A stretch of 64,000 bases of DNA from Bacillota bacterium (GTDB lineage: Bacteria > Bacillota > Clostridia > Lachnospirales > Lachnospiraceae): assembly GCA_023434365.1 (NCBI GenBank), contig JAEYSV010000043.1, positions 35,546 to 99,545 on the forward strand, in the 5' to 3' direction. Positions 51,499 through 59,852 of this stretch are shown here, piece after piece. The position numbers and the translations under genes are program-made. The notes under the pieces are model-generated. The model saw only the letters and a program-made list of their open reading frames with translations. It was not told the origin of the DNA and did not search any database. The first letter of the stretch is position 1. Each line of letters starts with the position of its first letter.

Positions 51499-52167
51499 CT
51501 ATTCATAAATACCGTAAACATTATTTATATCTTGAATAAAAATAATTCCGTTACCTGGTTTATCAATTTCTAACTTTTCTCGAATGGACGTCACGATATG
51601 ATCAGTAACCTGCACCTTGGCAAGAACCATAACCATTTCCTTTTCTGGTTCGATCTCCATATTAAATAATTTTGTGACTACGTCCGCTCCGGCTCCTCTT
51701 GCATTCATAATCGTGCCGCCCTTTGCTCCAGCCTCATTCGCTGCACTAATCACATCTTCTGCTTTTCCTCGATTCACGATTGTAATGATCACTTGATACA
51801 TTGGTCCTTCGACACCTCTTTCTTCTTCATTTTCCTCTTCCCTACTACATCTTAATCCAAAAATACTGGAAGCACTAATTGTAAAAGCAATTCCATGATG
51901 CGGCTTTTCAAAATGATAAACTTTACTTAATTGTTCTACTGTATAATCTGCTGTTTTTTTATCTGCTGCCAATAAAACGATTTCTTTCCTCTCATCATAT
52001 AACGATAAAAAGTTTAAAAAAGGGTTACTAATCGTACCTTTTGCAAGAAATATTGTACCACCCTTGATACCATACTCTCTTGCCCTATGCATCACTTTAC
52101 TACCCATTCCATAATTCACAATTACATATATTATTTCAAAAGCAGGTAAATGATTAATTATAGTCAT
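51499..52167 (-). CDS. Tandem PII-like protein
   Basis: A 222-residue protein made of two PII-like (GlnB-fold) halves, residues 1-105 and 120-222. Both carry the ligand loop pattern ARE-[YA]G-x-KGGTI, as AREYGIKGGTIFLAKGTI and ANEAGAKGGTIMNARGAG, then a GNGI or HHGI turn. PII-like proteins bind nucleotides or metabolites and regulate a partner. Here that partner is the DUF1538 membrane protein, whose stop is only three bases upstream. Ligand unknown. Confidence 0.85.
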   Translation of the reverse strand: MTIINHLPAFEIIYVIVNYGMGSKVMHRAREYGIKGGTIFLAKGTISNPFLNFLSLYDERKEIVLLAADKKTADYTVEQLSKVYHFEKPHHGIAFTISASSIFGLRCSREEENEEERGVEGPMYQVIITIVNRGKAEDVISAANEAGAKGGTIMNARGAGADVVTKLFNMEIEPEKEMVMVLAKVQVTDHIVTSIREKLEIDKPGNGIIFIQDINNVYGIYE

Positions 52168-52170
52168 CTC

Positions 52171-53652
52171 TTATTCCGCTCCTTTTGCATTTGATTTTAA
52201 TTTAAAAAAATAACCTAACACTTCTAAGGTGATAATTGGGGTCATAGCCACCATTGCAATCATACCAAAACCTTCAACCATCAGATCTGCTCCCTCAAAT
52301 GCATGAGCAGCTCCTTGGATAAAGGCCAGAATAAAAGTAGCTGTCACCGGGCCAGTTGCTACTCCACCAGCATCAAAAGCAATACCAATAAATAATTTTG
52401 GTATCATAAACATTAATAAAATACTGATAATGTATCCAGGCAGTAAGTAATGCCACAACTGAATTCCTGGTACTAATATGCGAATTACTGATAACGCCAC
52501 TGCGATTCCAACCCCAATTGCCAAAGGAACCAACACTGCTTTTTTCTTAACATAACCACTGGTTACCTCTTCAATCTGATGAGTCAGAACGTATACAGCT
52601 GGTTCAGCCAAAATCGTTACGACACCCAATATAAAACCAATAATAATAATGTATGCCTTGTTATCAAGTAAAGCTAAGTCATTCCCGATACTTGTTCCTA
52701 CATCCATAAAACCAGCATTGACACCAATCAAAAAGATAAATAATCCGATGAACGCAAATATAAAGCCTGTAAGTAGCTTTCGCTGCTCCCTCTTATTTAA
52801 CTTAAAAGAAATTTTCTGTAGTACCAACAAAATGACTAATAATGGTAAGATGGCCAAAAAGCTTTCTTTCAAATAATCTGGGATACTCGTAATAAAAGGT
52901 TTTAATATAGAGGTTGAATCCGATAACCCTGAATCTAGTGCAGCACTAAATTCTTCTGTTTTTGAAAATATATCTAACACCATAACACCGATGATTGCAC
53001 CTGTTGATGCAATAGCAACTAAACCAAAGCTATCCTTTTCCGATGCTTTACTATCCCTTTTCAACTTTGAAATTCCGACAGAAAGAGATAAAATAAATGG
53101 TACTGCTAGGATTCCTGTGGTGGAACCAGAAGCATCAAACGAGATTGCGAATAATTCGCGGGAAGTAAATATCGATAATCCAAAAATAATTATATAGAGA
53201 ACAATGAGAACCTTATATAGTGGAATATTATAAAAAATTCTTAAAAATCCTAATGCTAGCATAATTGCTAACCCAACTGAAACGATAACCAAGATACTGA
53301 GACTAGCAATTTGACCTGAAGTAACCAAGTCCACTTGATTAGCAAGTACCATTAACCCTGGCTCTGCAATGGAGATAAAAAAGCCCAGTATTACTCCTGC
53401 GATTAGTACAATCCACAGCTTGTTGGATTTGGCAAGAGAGGTACCGGTTAGACCTCCTAGTGGAGTGACCCCAATGTCTACCCCAAATAAAAAAATAGTT
53501 AACCCCAATACCACAAGTATTGAACCAATTAGAAATCTAATGATTACTGTTGTTTCCATAGGGGATATTGTAAAATTAAGAATTAGTACAATCACTGTAA
53601 TCGGCAAAATCGAAAACAGCACTTCTTTAAATTTCGAAGCAATGGCATTCAA
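52171..53652 (-). CDS. DUF1538 membrane protein (two-repeat)
   Basis: A 493-residue protein with about twelve TM helices in two homologous DUF1538 halves, each with F-L-F-G-V-D-I-G or F-L-I-G-V-N-A-G and an A-E-P loop (GFFISIAEPGLMVLANQVD and GVVTILAEPAVYVLTHQIE). The start is TTG at 53652, seven bases after AAAGGATG; the ATG-like sequence beside it is out of frame. Usually coded with a PII-like gene, as here. Transport function is likely, substrate not established. Confidence 0.85.
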   Translation of the reverse strand: MNAIASKFKEVLFSILPITVIVLILNFTISPMETTVIIRFLIGSILVVLGLTIFLFGVDIGVTPLGGLTGTSLAKSNKLWIVLIAGVILGFFISIAEPGLMVLANQVDLVTSGQIASLSILVIVSVGLAIMLALGFLRIFYNIPLYKVLIVLYIIIFGLSIFTSRELFAISFDASGSTTGILAVPFILSLSVGISKLKRDSKASEKDSFGLVAIASTGAIIGVMVLDIFSKTEEFSAALDSGLSDSTSILKPFITSIPDYLKESFLAILPLLVILLVLQKISFKLNKREQRKLLTGFIFAFIGLFIFLIGVNAGFMDVGTSIGNDLALLDNKAYIIIIGFILGVVTILAEPAVYVLTHQIEEVTSGYVKKKAVLVPLAIGVGIAVALSVIRILVPGIQLWHYLLPGYIISILLMFMIPKLFIGIAFDAGGVATGPVTATFILAFIQGAAHAFEGADLMVEGFGMIAMVAMTPIITLEVLGYFFKLKSNAKGAE

Positions 53653-53892
53653 ATGTCGTCATCCTTTCTTTTTCTGCTTATACTCTTGTTGATTGCAGTA
53701 TCGCCTAAAGATATTATTAATATGTCTAAGCAAAAGCTTAACTCTCACAATAATGCGCATCAATAAGCGAACTATCTCTTAGATTCCTCCTATTCTACCT
53801 TTTCTTTTGTAACGCCTGTTGCAGAAGAAAAGGGCATTCAATACTATTGTACCATGTTAACATACTAAAAACAAATCTGTAATGACGTAATT

Positions 53893-53923
53893 AAAAACGC
53901 ACCGCGAGTGACGGTGCGTTTTT
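53893..53923 (-). terminator. Terminator of the PstS-like lipoprotein gene
   Basis: Perfect arms AAAAACGCACCG / CGGTGCGTTTTT with a 7-nt loop, a few bases past the stop codon at 53930. Confidence 0.8.
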
Positions 53924-53929
53924 AAAAGT

Positions 53930-56182
53930 TTAATCATAAATCTCCTCATAACACTTAAACAATACATTTCCTTCATAATCTGTTAGCAGATACACATTGC
54001 CACGTCGAATTAACATCGCCTGCTCATCGGCATACATAATTTTTTCGTTAGGTAAAGAAGTATAAACTAAGGAGCCATTCGTATAGATTCGTGTTATCAC
54101 AATATCATTTGCTAGATTCTCATATGTGGCAATACAGTTGTCACTAAACTTGTAATAGGAATTACAATTCGTCAAATAGTTCTCATAATAGTAAACATAC
54201 TCGGTCTTGAGAGGACTGTCCATCGGATCTGTTGAAAAAGAACTATATGGATAATTAACACTACAACTAACGCCATACCCATTTACTCTATATGGTTGTT
54301 CATTCGAAAAAGCAATTTCAAGTCTGTCTCCAGATATAACTCGCTCTATTAAGCAACCAGTTTCGGTATACTTATAAAACACATCATTGTCAATATATGT
54401 ATCGTCCTCTGATATCGATTCAATGATTTTTCCACTAAAATCAGTAATATAATATCTATCGTTCATATGAACAATGATTGCTTCTTTTTCTTTATTTGCG
54501 TATTGGAAGAGATCTTGTTTATTCTCAACCTTACATTTGTTTTTCTTTTCAAAGGTTTTTGCATCAAGTATAATCTCACCATTATAATTAAGTAAGGTCC
54601 AATCTTCTTGACGAATCAAATAATCATTACCTGCACTTAATAGATGTCTTTGTACACCCATTAATTTAAGGACATTTTCGTCATAATAAGTAACACCAGC
54701 AACATCATTTACAATAACTGTATTGCCAAGAATCCAAGAGACATAACCATGATCCTTCATTTCAAGTACAATATTGCCATTTCTATCATAAATAGTATTC
54801 CCAATTTCTATAAACTGTTTTGTTACATTTACCATTTCATCTTGATAAGGTACGATAAAGGAATTGGAGAGTAAATTATATGCACCATAATATGACCAAT
54901 TATGATCAACAACTTCTCCTTTTCTCCTATATTCATTATTATAACCGGATAGATAAAATGGTTCCTTAGCATCTACTAAGATTGAATAGGAATCTAAACT
55001 ACTCCACTGTCTAGCATTCTGAAGATAACTCGTTATATTGGCTTTGTTATCCATCGCCAACAAAGTCATTCCACCTAAAGGAAATAATAGTCGCTTATTG
55101 TCATCAAAAGAGAATCGTTTGCTCTCGTTATTCGTATAATCAAGCAATGTAGAAGCATTTAAAATATCAAATGGTTCAGGTATCACTTCGCTAGCTTCAA
55201 TATCAGAATTGACAGGGTTATAGCCATATGAACCGATTAATTTTTGTGCTTTTTTACTGGTTAGCCACTCAAATAATTGATAAGTCAAGGAGTCTGTCGG
55301 CTCATCGGCTCGAATCATAGCATAATACGTTGTAATAAAGGGATATGTTTTATCCTTAATTGTTTGTTGATTTGGTTCCACTCCATTTATTTTTAAGAGC
55401 TGTTTTTCGGTATGCCTGGACATGAATGTTTCATAATAATAGGAGGAGTAACCTATAGAATTTTTCTGATTATCATAATCAGCTACCTTATACCAACCTC
55501 CATCAAAATAGCCGACTTGAAAATGTGGGGCAGGTATCATCTCCATGCCTTTCATCACATGATATTTCATCATATTTTGACTTCCTGAACCAAATGGGGA
55601 TTGAAATGGTATTATTTCGCTATTATCACCACCTACTTCTAACCAATTACTCATCTTTCCACTATAAATGTCAATAATTTGCTGGTCCGAAAGCTCATGT
55701 ACCGGATTGGCCTGATTCGTCAGAAAAATTAATGCATCATAAGCAATTGGTTTCATTGTAAAAGATGCTTTATTATCCTTGCTAGATTCAAGTAATCGTT
55801 CCTCTGGCTCAGTAGCTAAAATAATGTCAACTTCATTATTAAATAACCTCGAATAAGGAATAGACTCTAACGGTCTGCAGTGTGTAATATTAATTTCTGC
55901 CTCCTCATGACTTGCACCTGTAAGTGTCTCATACACGGCATATGATAGTGGAAGCGTCGCGTAATTCCCATCTATTCTAGGAAAAGATTCCTTTGAAATG
56001 GTAAAACTCTCAGCTTTTCGATCCTCTTCGGTCACTTCCTCCGTAACAGTTGGCTGCTGTGATGCATCGGCCTCATCGGTTGCTGATGGTAATGGCGAAT
56101 TGCTTATGGTTCCCTTATTACTATTTGTGCAAGAACTAAATGCTAATATAATGACAATAGAAAGCGTTACTAATTTTCTCAA
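53930..56182 (-). CDS. PstS-like binding domain fused to a beta-rich repeat domain
   Basis: A 750-residue exported lipoprotein (lipobox FSSC, Cys18). Residues about 65-345 are a PstS/PBP type 2 domain: LSDQQIIDIYSGKMSNW-LEVGG, PFGSGSQNMMKYHVM (phosphate-site-like GSGS-Q), IGYSSYYYET and KAQKLIGSYGYNPV. Residues 360-750 are a beta-rich region with repeated NGNIVLEMKDHGYVSW- and NYNGEIILDAKTF-like blades, like WG or propeller repeats. The start is TTG (TTG-AGA-AAA) seven bases after GGGGG. PstS domains bind phosphate, but here the fusion and missing Pst permease genes suggest a sensor or surface ligand role. Confidence 0.82.
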   Translation of the reverse strand: MRKLVTLSIVIILAFSSCTNSNKGTISNSPLPSATDEADASQQPTVTEEVTEEDRKAESFTISKESFPRIDGNYATLPLSYAVYETLTGASHEEAEINITHCRPLESIPYSRLFNNEVDIILATEPEERLLESSKDNKASFTMKPIAYDALIFLTNQANPVHELSDQQIIDIYSGKMSNWLEVGGDNSEIIPFQSPFGSGSQNMMKYHVMKGMEMIPAPHFQVGYFDGGWYKVADYDNQKNSIGYSSYYYETFMSRHTEKQLLKINGVEPNQQTIKDKTYPFITTYYAMIRADEPTDSLTYQLFEWLTSKKAQKLIGSYGYNPVNSDIEASEVIPEPFDILNASTLLDYTNNESKRFSFDDNKRLLFPLGGMTLLAMDNKANITSYLQNARQWSSLDSYSILVDAKEPFYLSGYNNEYRRKGEVVDHNWSYYGAYNLLSNSFIVPYQDEMVNVTKQFIEIGNTIYDRNGNIVLEMKDHGYVSWILGNTVIVNDVAGVTYYDENVLKLMGVQRHLLSAGNDYLIRQEDWTLLNYNGEIILDAKTFEKKNKCKVENKQDLFQYANKEKEAIIVHMNDRYYITDFSGKIIESISEDDTYIDNDVFYKYTETGCLIERVISGDRLEIAFSNEQPYRVNGYGVSCSVNYPYSSFSTDPMDSPLKTEYVYYYENYLTNCNSYYKFSDNCIATYENLANDIVITRIYTNGSLVYTSLPNEKIMYADEQAMLIRRGNVYLLTDYEGNVLFKCYEEIYD

Positions 56183-56223
56183 TCTGATACCCCCTTTTTA
56201 ATAACACGATATAAACAGATCAT

Positions 56224-56759
56224 TTATTGCATTATTCTTGTATCTTCCTTGAACTTTTTACGGGATGGATTCCCCTCCACACGATACACCCGACGCTTCT
56301 TTATAACATACACGACGGACCATACTGTGTCTGCATTCGTTTTTCGATCATACTGACACCTAAATCCATACTTTCCTGCCAGAACATCCATTACAAAATC
56401 AATCGAATATAGATCAACATTCTGTTCTAATGCATCCTTCGCAGTTTGATATCGATTAGTAGAACACCAATCATCCACACCTTCTGGGGTGCGATAATGC
56501 CATAATTCCTCTGCATTACTCAATCACTGCAATCTGTCCGTTCTTATCTGCCAAGGTAAACGTTTGAGCAGGTGCAATGATTCGTTGGATTAAAACAGTA
56601 GATGCAAAATACTATTTGGCTTAATGTCTCAAACGAAGATTCCTGTCCATCAGCCATACCGTTTATTTCTTGTAATACTTCAGGATAATATTTTTCATAA
56701 TGTATGACACAGTCTTTGGCAAACTGTTTCATCTCCTCGGTAGCTAGTGGAATAAAAAT
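56224..56759 (-). pseudogene. C45 autoproteolytic acyltransferase-family pseudogene
   Basis: Pieces in three frames follow the order of the C45 (isopenicillin N acyltransferase-like / linear amide hydrolase) family: IFIPLATEEMKQFAKDC, YYPEVLQEINGMADGQ, RIIAPAQTFTLADKNGQIAV and SNAEELWHYRTPEGVDDW with TVWSVVYVIKKRRVYRVEG at the end. A large part of the middle, with the self-cleaving Cys, is deleted, and frameshifts occur near 56520 and 56580. It is not a working gene. Confidence 0.75.
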
Positions 56760-56838
56760 TTATTGTCAACGATTTAATATAATAAGTAAATTTCTCGTTT
56801 TTACATCTTTCCCTAAAAATAATATTAATATGGCATGT

Positions 56839-56866
56839 AACAACATTTTAATATGTACATACAATA
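56839..56866 (+). promoter_or_regulatory. Mother-cell sporulation promoter (SigK/SigE-like) of collagen gene 1
   Basis: AACAACATTTT (56839-56849), an 8-bp gap, then CATACAATA (56858-56866). CATA-N3-TA is the -10 pattern of SigE/SigK, and AC lies in the -35 region. The same two blocks with the same gap precede the second collagen gene. The leader continues with a TAGGAT / ATCCTA stem near 56871-56904. Confidence 0.65.
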
Positions 56867-56940
56867 ATACTAGGATGAGATTTGTATATTTCTGTCGAAT
56901 CCTAACACTGTTTAACTAAAAATATGAAGGTAGTGATGAA

Positions 56941-57879
56941 ATGGATTGTAATAAAGATACAAACCAATCCTATTCTTACAATCAAAGAGAGGGATTACCA
57001 TTCGTGAGTAACGATGAGAATTCCTGCCAAGAACAAATGGGCATAGGAACTGGGAATAGATGTTGTGGACATAACCCTCCGTGGTCACATTGTCCATCAT
57101 ATCCACCTCGTCCAAGACCATGCTGTTCATGCTGTCGGTGCCCAGGACCTCCAGGACCTCCGGGACCTCCGGGACCTCAGGGACCTCCGGGACGACCAGG
57201 ACGACCAGGCCTACCAGGACCTCAAGGTGAACAAGGGCCTCAAGGCGAACAAGGACCTCAAGGTGAACAAGGGCCTCAAGGCGAACAAGGACCTCAAGGT
57301 GAACAAGGACCTCAAGGTGAACAAGGACCTCAAGGCGAACAAGGACCTCAAGGAGAACAAGGACCTCAAGGTGAACAAGGACCTATCGGAGAACAAGGAC
57401 CTATCGGGGAACAAGGACCTATCGGGGAACAAGGACCTATCGGGGAACAAGGACCTCCAGGACCTGCAGGACCAGGCGCAACAGAAAATTCCATGTTTGC
57501 AGCTAACATTACTGGTGACCAAATAGGAGTAGGGATAGGTGGCAGCTTAATACCATTGCCAGATGCCCAAAAGCTAGACGGATTCATCGCAAATACAGCA
57601 GATACGATATTCGAAGTTCCAGTAACAGGTAGATATTTTATAAGCTATAATGTAAACCTTAGTGTACCACTTATTCTGCGTACTCAACTAATAATAAATG
57701 ATGTTGCTGTTGCTGCAGCTACAATAGCGCCAACATTCATTCAATCTTCATATAGTGCCGAAATCATATTAGATTTAGCTGCTGAAGATACTATTTCATT
57801 AGAGATAGATAGTTTTCCAGGTAATGTAACATTACAAACTGGCCAAGGTGCATCCTTAACTGTCATTAGAATATTCTAA
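56941..57879 (+). CDS. Collagen-like exosporium protein (BclA-type)
   Basis: A 312-residue spore-surface protein. Residues 1-70: Asn/Gln-rich head then a Cys- and Pro-rich neck (CCSCCRC). Residues about 68-180 are Gly-x-y collagen repeats, including nine GPQGEQ and four GPIGEQ units encoded by an 18-bp tandem repeat. Residues 180-312 form a C-terminal beta domain (FAANITGDQIGV...VPVTGRYFISYNV) like the BclA trimeric jelly-roll head. No signal peptide, as expected for a mother-cell-made exosporium protein. GAAGG precedes ATG, and a sporulation promoter lies upstream. Confidence 0.88.
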   Translation: MDCNKDTNQSYSYNQREGLPFVSNDENSCQEQMGIGTGNRCCGHNPPWSHCPSYPPRPRPCCSCCRCPGPPGPPGPPGPQGPPGRPGRPGLPGPQGEQGPQGEQGPQGEQGPQGEQGPQGEQGPQGEQGPQGEQGPQGEQGPQGEQGPIGEQGPIGEQGPIGEQGPIGEQGPPGPAGPGATENSMFAANITGDQIGVGIGGSLIPLPDAQKLDGFIANTADTIFEVPVTGRYFISYNVNLSVPLILRTQLIINDVAVAAATIAPTFIQSSYSAEIILDLAAEDTISLEIDSFPGNVTLQTGQGASLTVIRIF

Positions 57880-57923
57880 TAGTACCATTACTAGAGACTC
57901 AGAGTATATAACTTAAGACAAAT

Positions 57924-59828
57924 AAAAACGGGGCTGTCGCTTTAACGATTGAAAAAATGTGAAGCGGCAGCTTCTTTTTGGGCTAAAAATGTAATCTCTC
58001 TATCTGTAGCTACCCAATTTAAACTGTATTTGTTAAAAATAACGTACCTTAAGAGACCTGAAAACAGGCCCTGAAAATCGATTTACACCGTTCGAAATTT
58101 ATGCACTTTTGACAGGAAATAAATGTATTCCAGTCTTTCCATTTTGAATCTTATTATGTAGTTTGTTTATGTTTCTTGCCATTGCAAGTAGCACACTTTC
58201 TGCTAGAACATTTGACGTGCCTTTACTTAGATATCGTCTGAACTTCATATCCTGTTTTATATCTGCAAATGAACCTTCCGCCTGGATGCTGCGGTTCATT
58301 CTTAATTGTATTCCTTCCTCTGAAAGGATTCTGTCGAGATCTTCTTTTCTTTGTTCTATAAATTTCTTCGCTACCTGAAGAACCTTATCTCGTTCTTCCA
58401 AAGGAGTCTTGCAATTATTTCCCTTTATGCAATCATTTTTGTATGAACATCCGCTACAGTCACTGCATTTATAGATTGTTTTTTCGCTTATGTAACCTGT
58501 TTTTGATTTAGTGTGTTTGATTAGTTCTACGTTTAATATTTTTCCATTACGACAGATATAAACATCCTTTTCCTTATCGTAATCCATATTTTCTATTCTT
58601 CCGATATCCTGCTGGTATTTTCGCGTTTTGGATATTTCATAATTCGAAGGCTTAATAAATGATATCTGACCATTACTTTCTAGAAATAAGTAGTTTTCTT
58701 CACTTTCATATCCAGCATCAGCGATTATCTTTTTGTATTTAAATTTCAAGTACTCTTCAGCCTCTTTTAAAAATGGAATCAGGGTTGTTGTATCGGTTGG
58801 CTGTGGTCCAATCGTAAGCCATGTAATATATTCGGAATCAACACCATGCTGCAGATTAAACGCAGGTTTTAGTTGTCCATTTCCCATAGCATCTTCTTTC
58901 ATTCTCATAAATGTGGCATCGGGATCCGTCTTTGAATAACTATTTCTTTCACCACAAGTATGTATCTTATGATTGTATTCTTTAAATTTAGCGAGATACT
59001 CCTCCAGTGTTTCAATGCTCTTTTGAAGTGGGGACTTTCTCTTTCCGATTCCATGAACAAAAACGAGGTTCTCACTTTCTTTTAATGAATAAAGTTTCTT
59101 TCTCAGTTTTTTTACATGCTTCATTTTCACAGTATTTCCATAGACAATTTTAATATCATACAGTTGTTCACACTCTGCCATTAAATCTGCTAATTTTAGA
59201 AGTAACTTTGCTTGATTCTTTGAAACAGCCTTTTTCCATACAAACGTATATTTATTGGCACTTGCCTCGATTTTTGTACCATCAATGAAGATGGTTTCAC
59301 CAGATATTTCGCCTAAATCATAAAGATAATTAGACATTTCAGCGAGGATTCGCTTTGAACAGGGTGCAAAATGAATACTGCGAAATCTTGCAAAGGTTGC
59401 ATGATCGGGAGCACTGGCACCTTCTAAAAGAAACATGAAATTAACATCCCTTTTGCAATTAAGCTCCATGGAGCGAGTAGAAAAATCACTATTCATGTAA
59501 GAGTAAAGTACAATCTTTAGAAGTGTTCTTGGCGATACGGAATTTTCTCTTACTCTTTCGTAAGTAGAATATAGGTCAGTTAAATTCATATCCTCCACAA
59601 ACTGACTTAATAATCGAACGGAATCATCTTCTGCGATTATACATTCAAGATTTAGCGGAAGTTTTAATTGATATCCGCTCTGAAATGAAGTATAATTTTT
59701 ATGTAATTTATTTAGTGTTCGCATACTAATATTTTACCATAAATCCCTTACTTTTCGAAGTCTGGGATTTATTTTTTGTAGTAAAAAGGAGCTGCGCACT
59801 ATTTCTTTAGTGCGACAGCCCCGTTTTT
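57924..59828 (-). mobile_element. IS1182-family insertion sequence, complete
   Basis: About 1.9 kb bounded by inverted repeats AAAAACGGGGCTGTCGC (57924-57940) and its complement GCGACAGCCCCGTTTTT (59812-59828). Each end also carries an internal hairpin (GCTGTCGCTT / AAGCGGCAGC left; CGCACTA / TAGTGCG right), the right one with a T run on the minus strand that would stop incoming ABC transcription. No obvious target-site duplication is seen. It lies between the collagen gene and the ABC permease. Confidence 0.88.
58099..59724 (-). CDS. IS1182-family transposase, intact
   Basis: A 541-residue DDE transposase. N-terminal DNA-binding part with DDSVRLLSQFVEDMNLTDLY, FIDGTKIEASANKYTFVWKK (first Asp region), ADAGYESEENY (second Asp region), a Cys-rich CSDCSGCSYKNDC insert, and C-terminal RSIQAEGSFADIKQDMKFRR with the final Glu. 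No frameshift or stop, so the element may still be active. No good ribosome binding site precedes ATG, as is common for IS genes. Confidence 0.9.
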   Translation of the reverse strand: MRTLNKLHKNYTSFQSGYQLKLPLNLECIIAEDDSVRLLSQFVEDMNLTDLYSTYERVRENSVSPRTLLKIVLYSYMNSDFSTRSMELNCKRDVNFMFLLEGASAPDHATFARFRSIHFAPCSKRILAEMSNYLYDLGEISGETIFIDGTKIEASANKYTFVWKKAVSKNQAKLLLKLADLMAECEQLYDIKIVYGNTVKMKHVKKLRKKLYSLKESENLVFVHGIGKRKSPLQKSIETLEEYLAKFKEYNHKIHTCGERNSYSKTDPDATFMRMKEDAMGNGQLKPAFNLQHGVDSEYITWLTIGPQPTDTTTLIPFLKEAEEYLKFKYKKIIADAGYESEENYLFLESNGQISFIKPSNYEISKTRKYQQDIGRIENMDYDKEKDVYICRNGKILNVELIKHTKSKTGYISEKTIYKCSDCSGCSYKNDCIKGNNCKTPLEERDKVLQVAKKFIEQRKEDLDRILSEEGIQLRMNRSIQAEGSFADIKQDMKFRRYLSKGTSNVLAESVLLAMARNINKLHNKIQNGKTGIHLFPVKSA

Positions 59829-59852
59829 CATGTCAATCGGAGAAGACTCCCG

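Noticed and set aside
57220..57470. Regular direct repeats that could be mistaken for a CRISPR array
   Set aside because: Units are contiguous 18-mers with no spacers and encode collagen Gly-x-y triplets.
57065..57587. Long alternative frames on both strands of the collagen repeat (Leu-Arg-Asp, Ser-Leu-Phe and Gly-Pro-Cys-Ser rich)
   Set aside because: They are shadow translations of the 18-bp tandem repeat, without ribosome binding sites.
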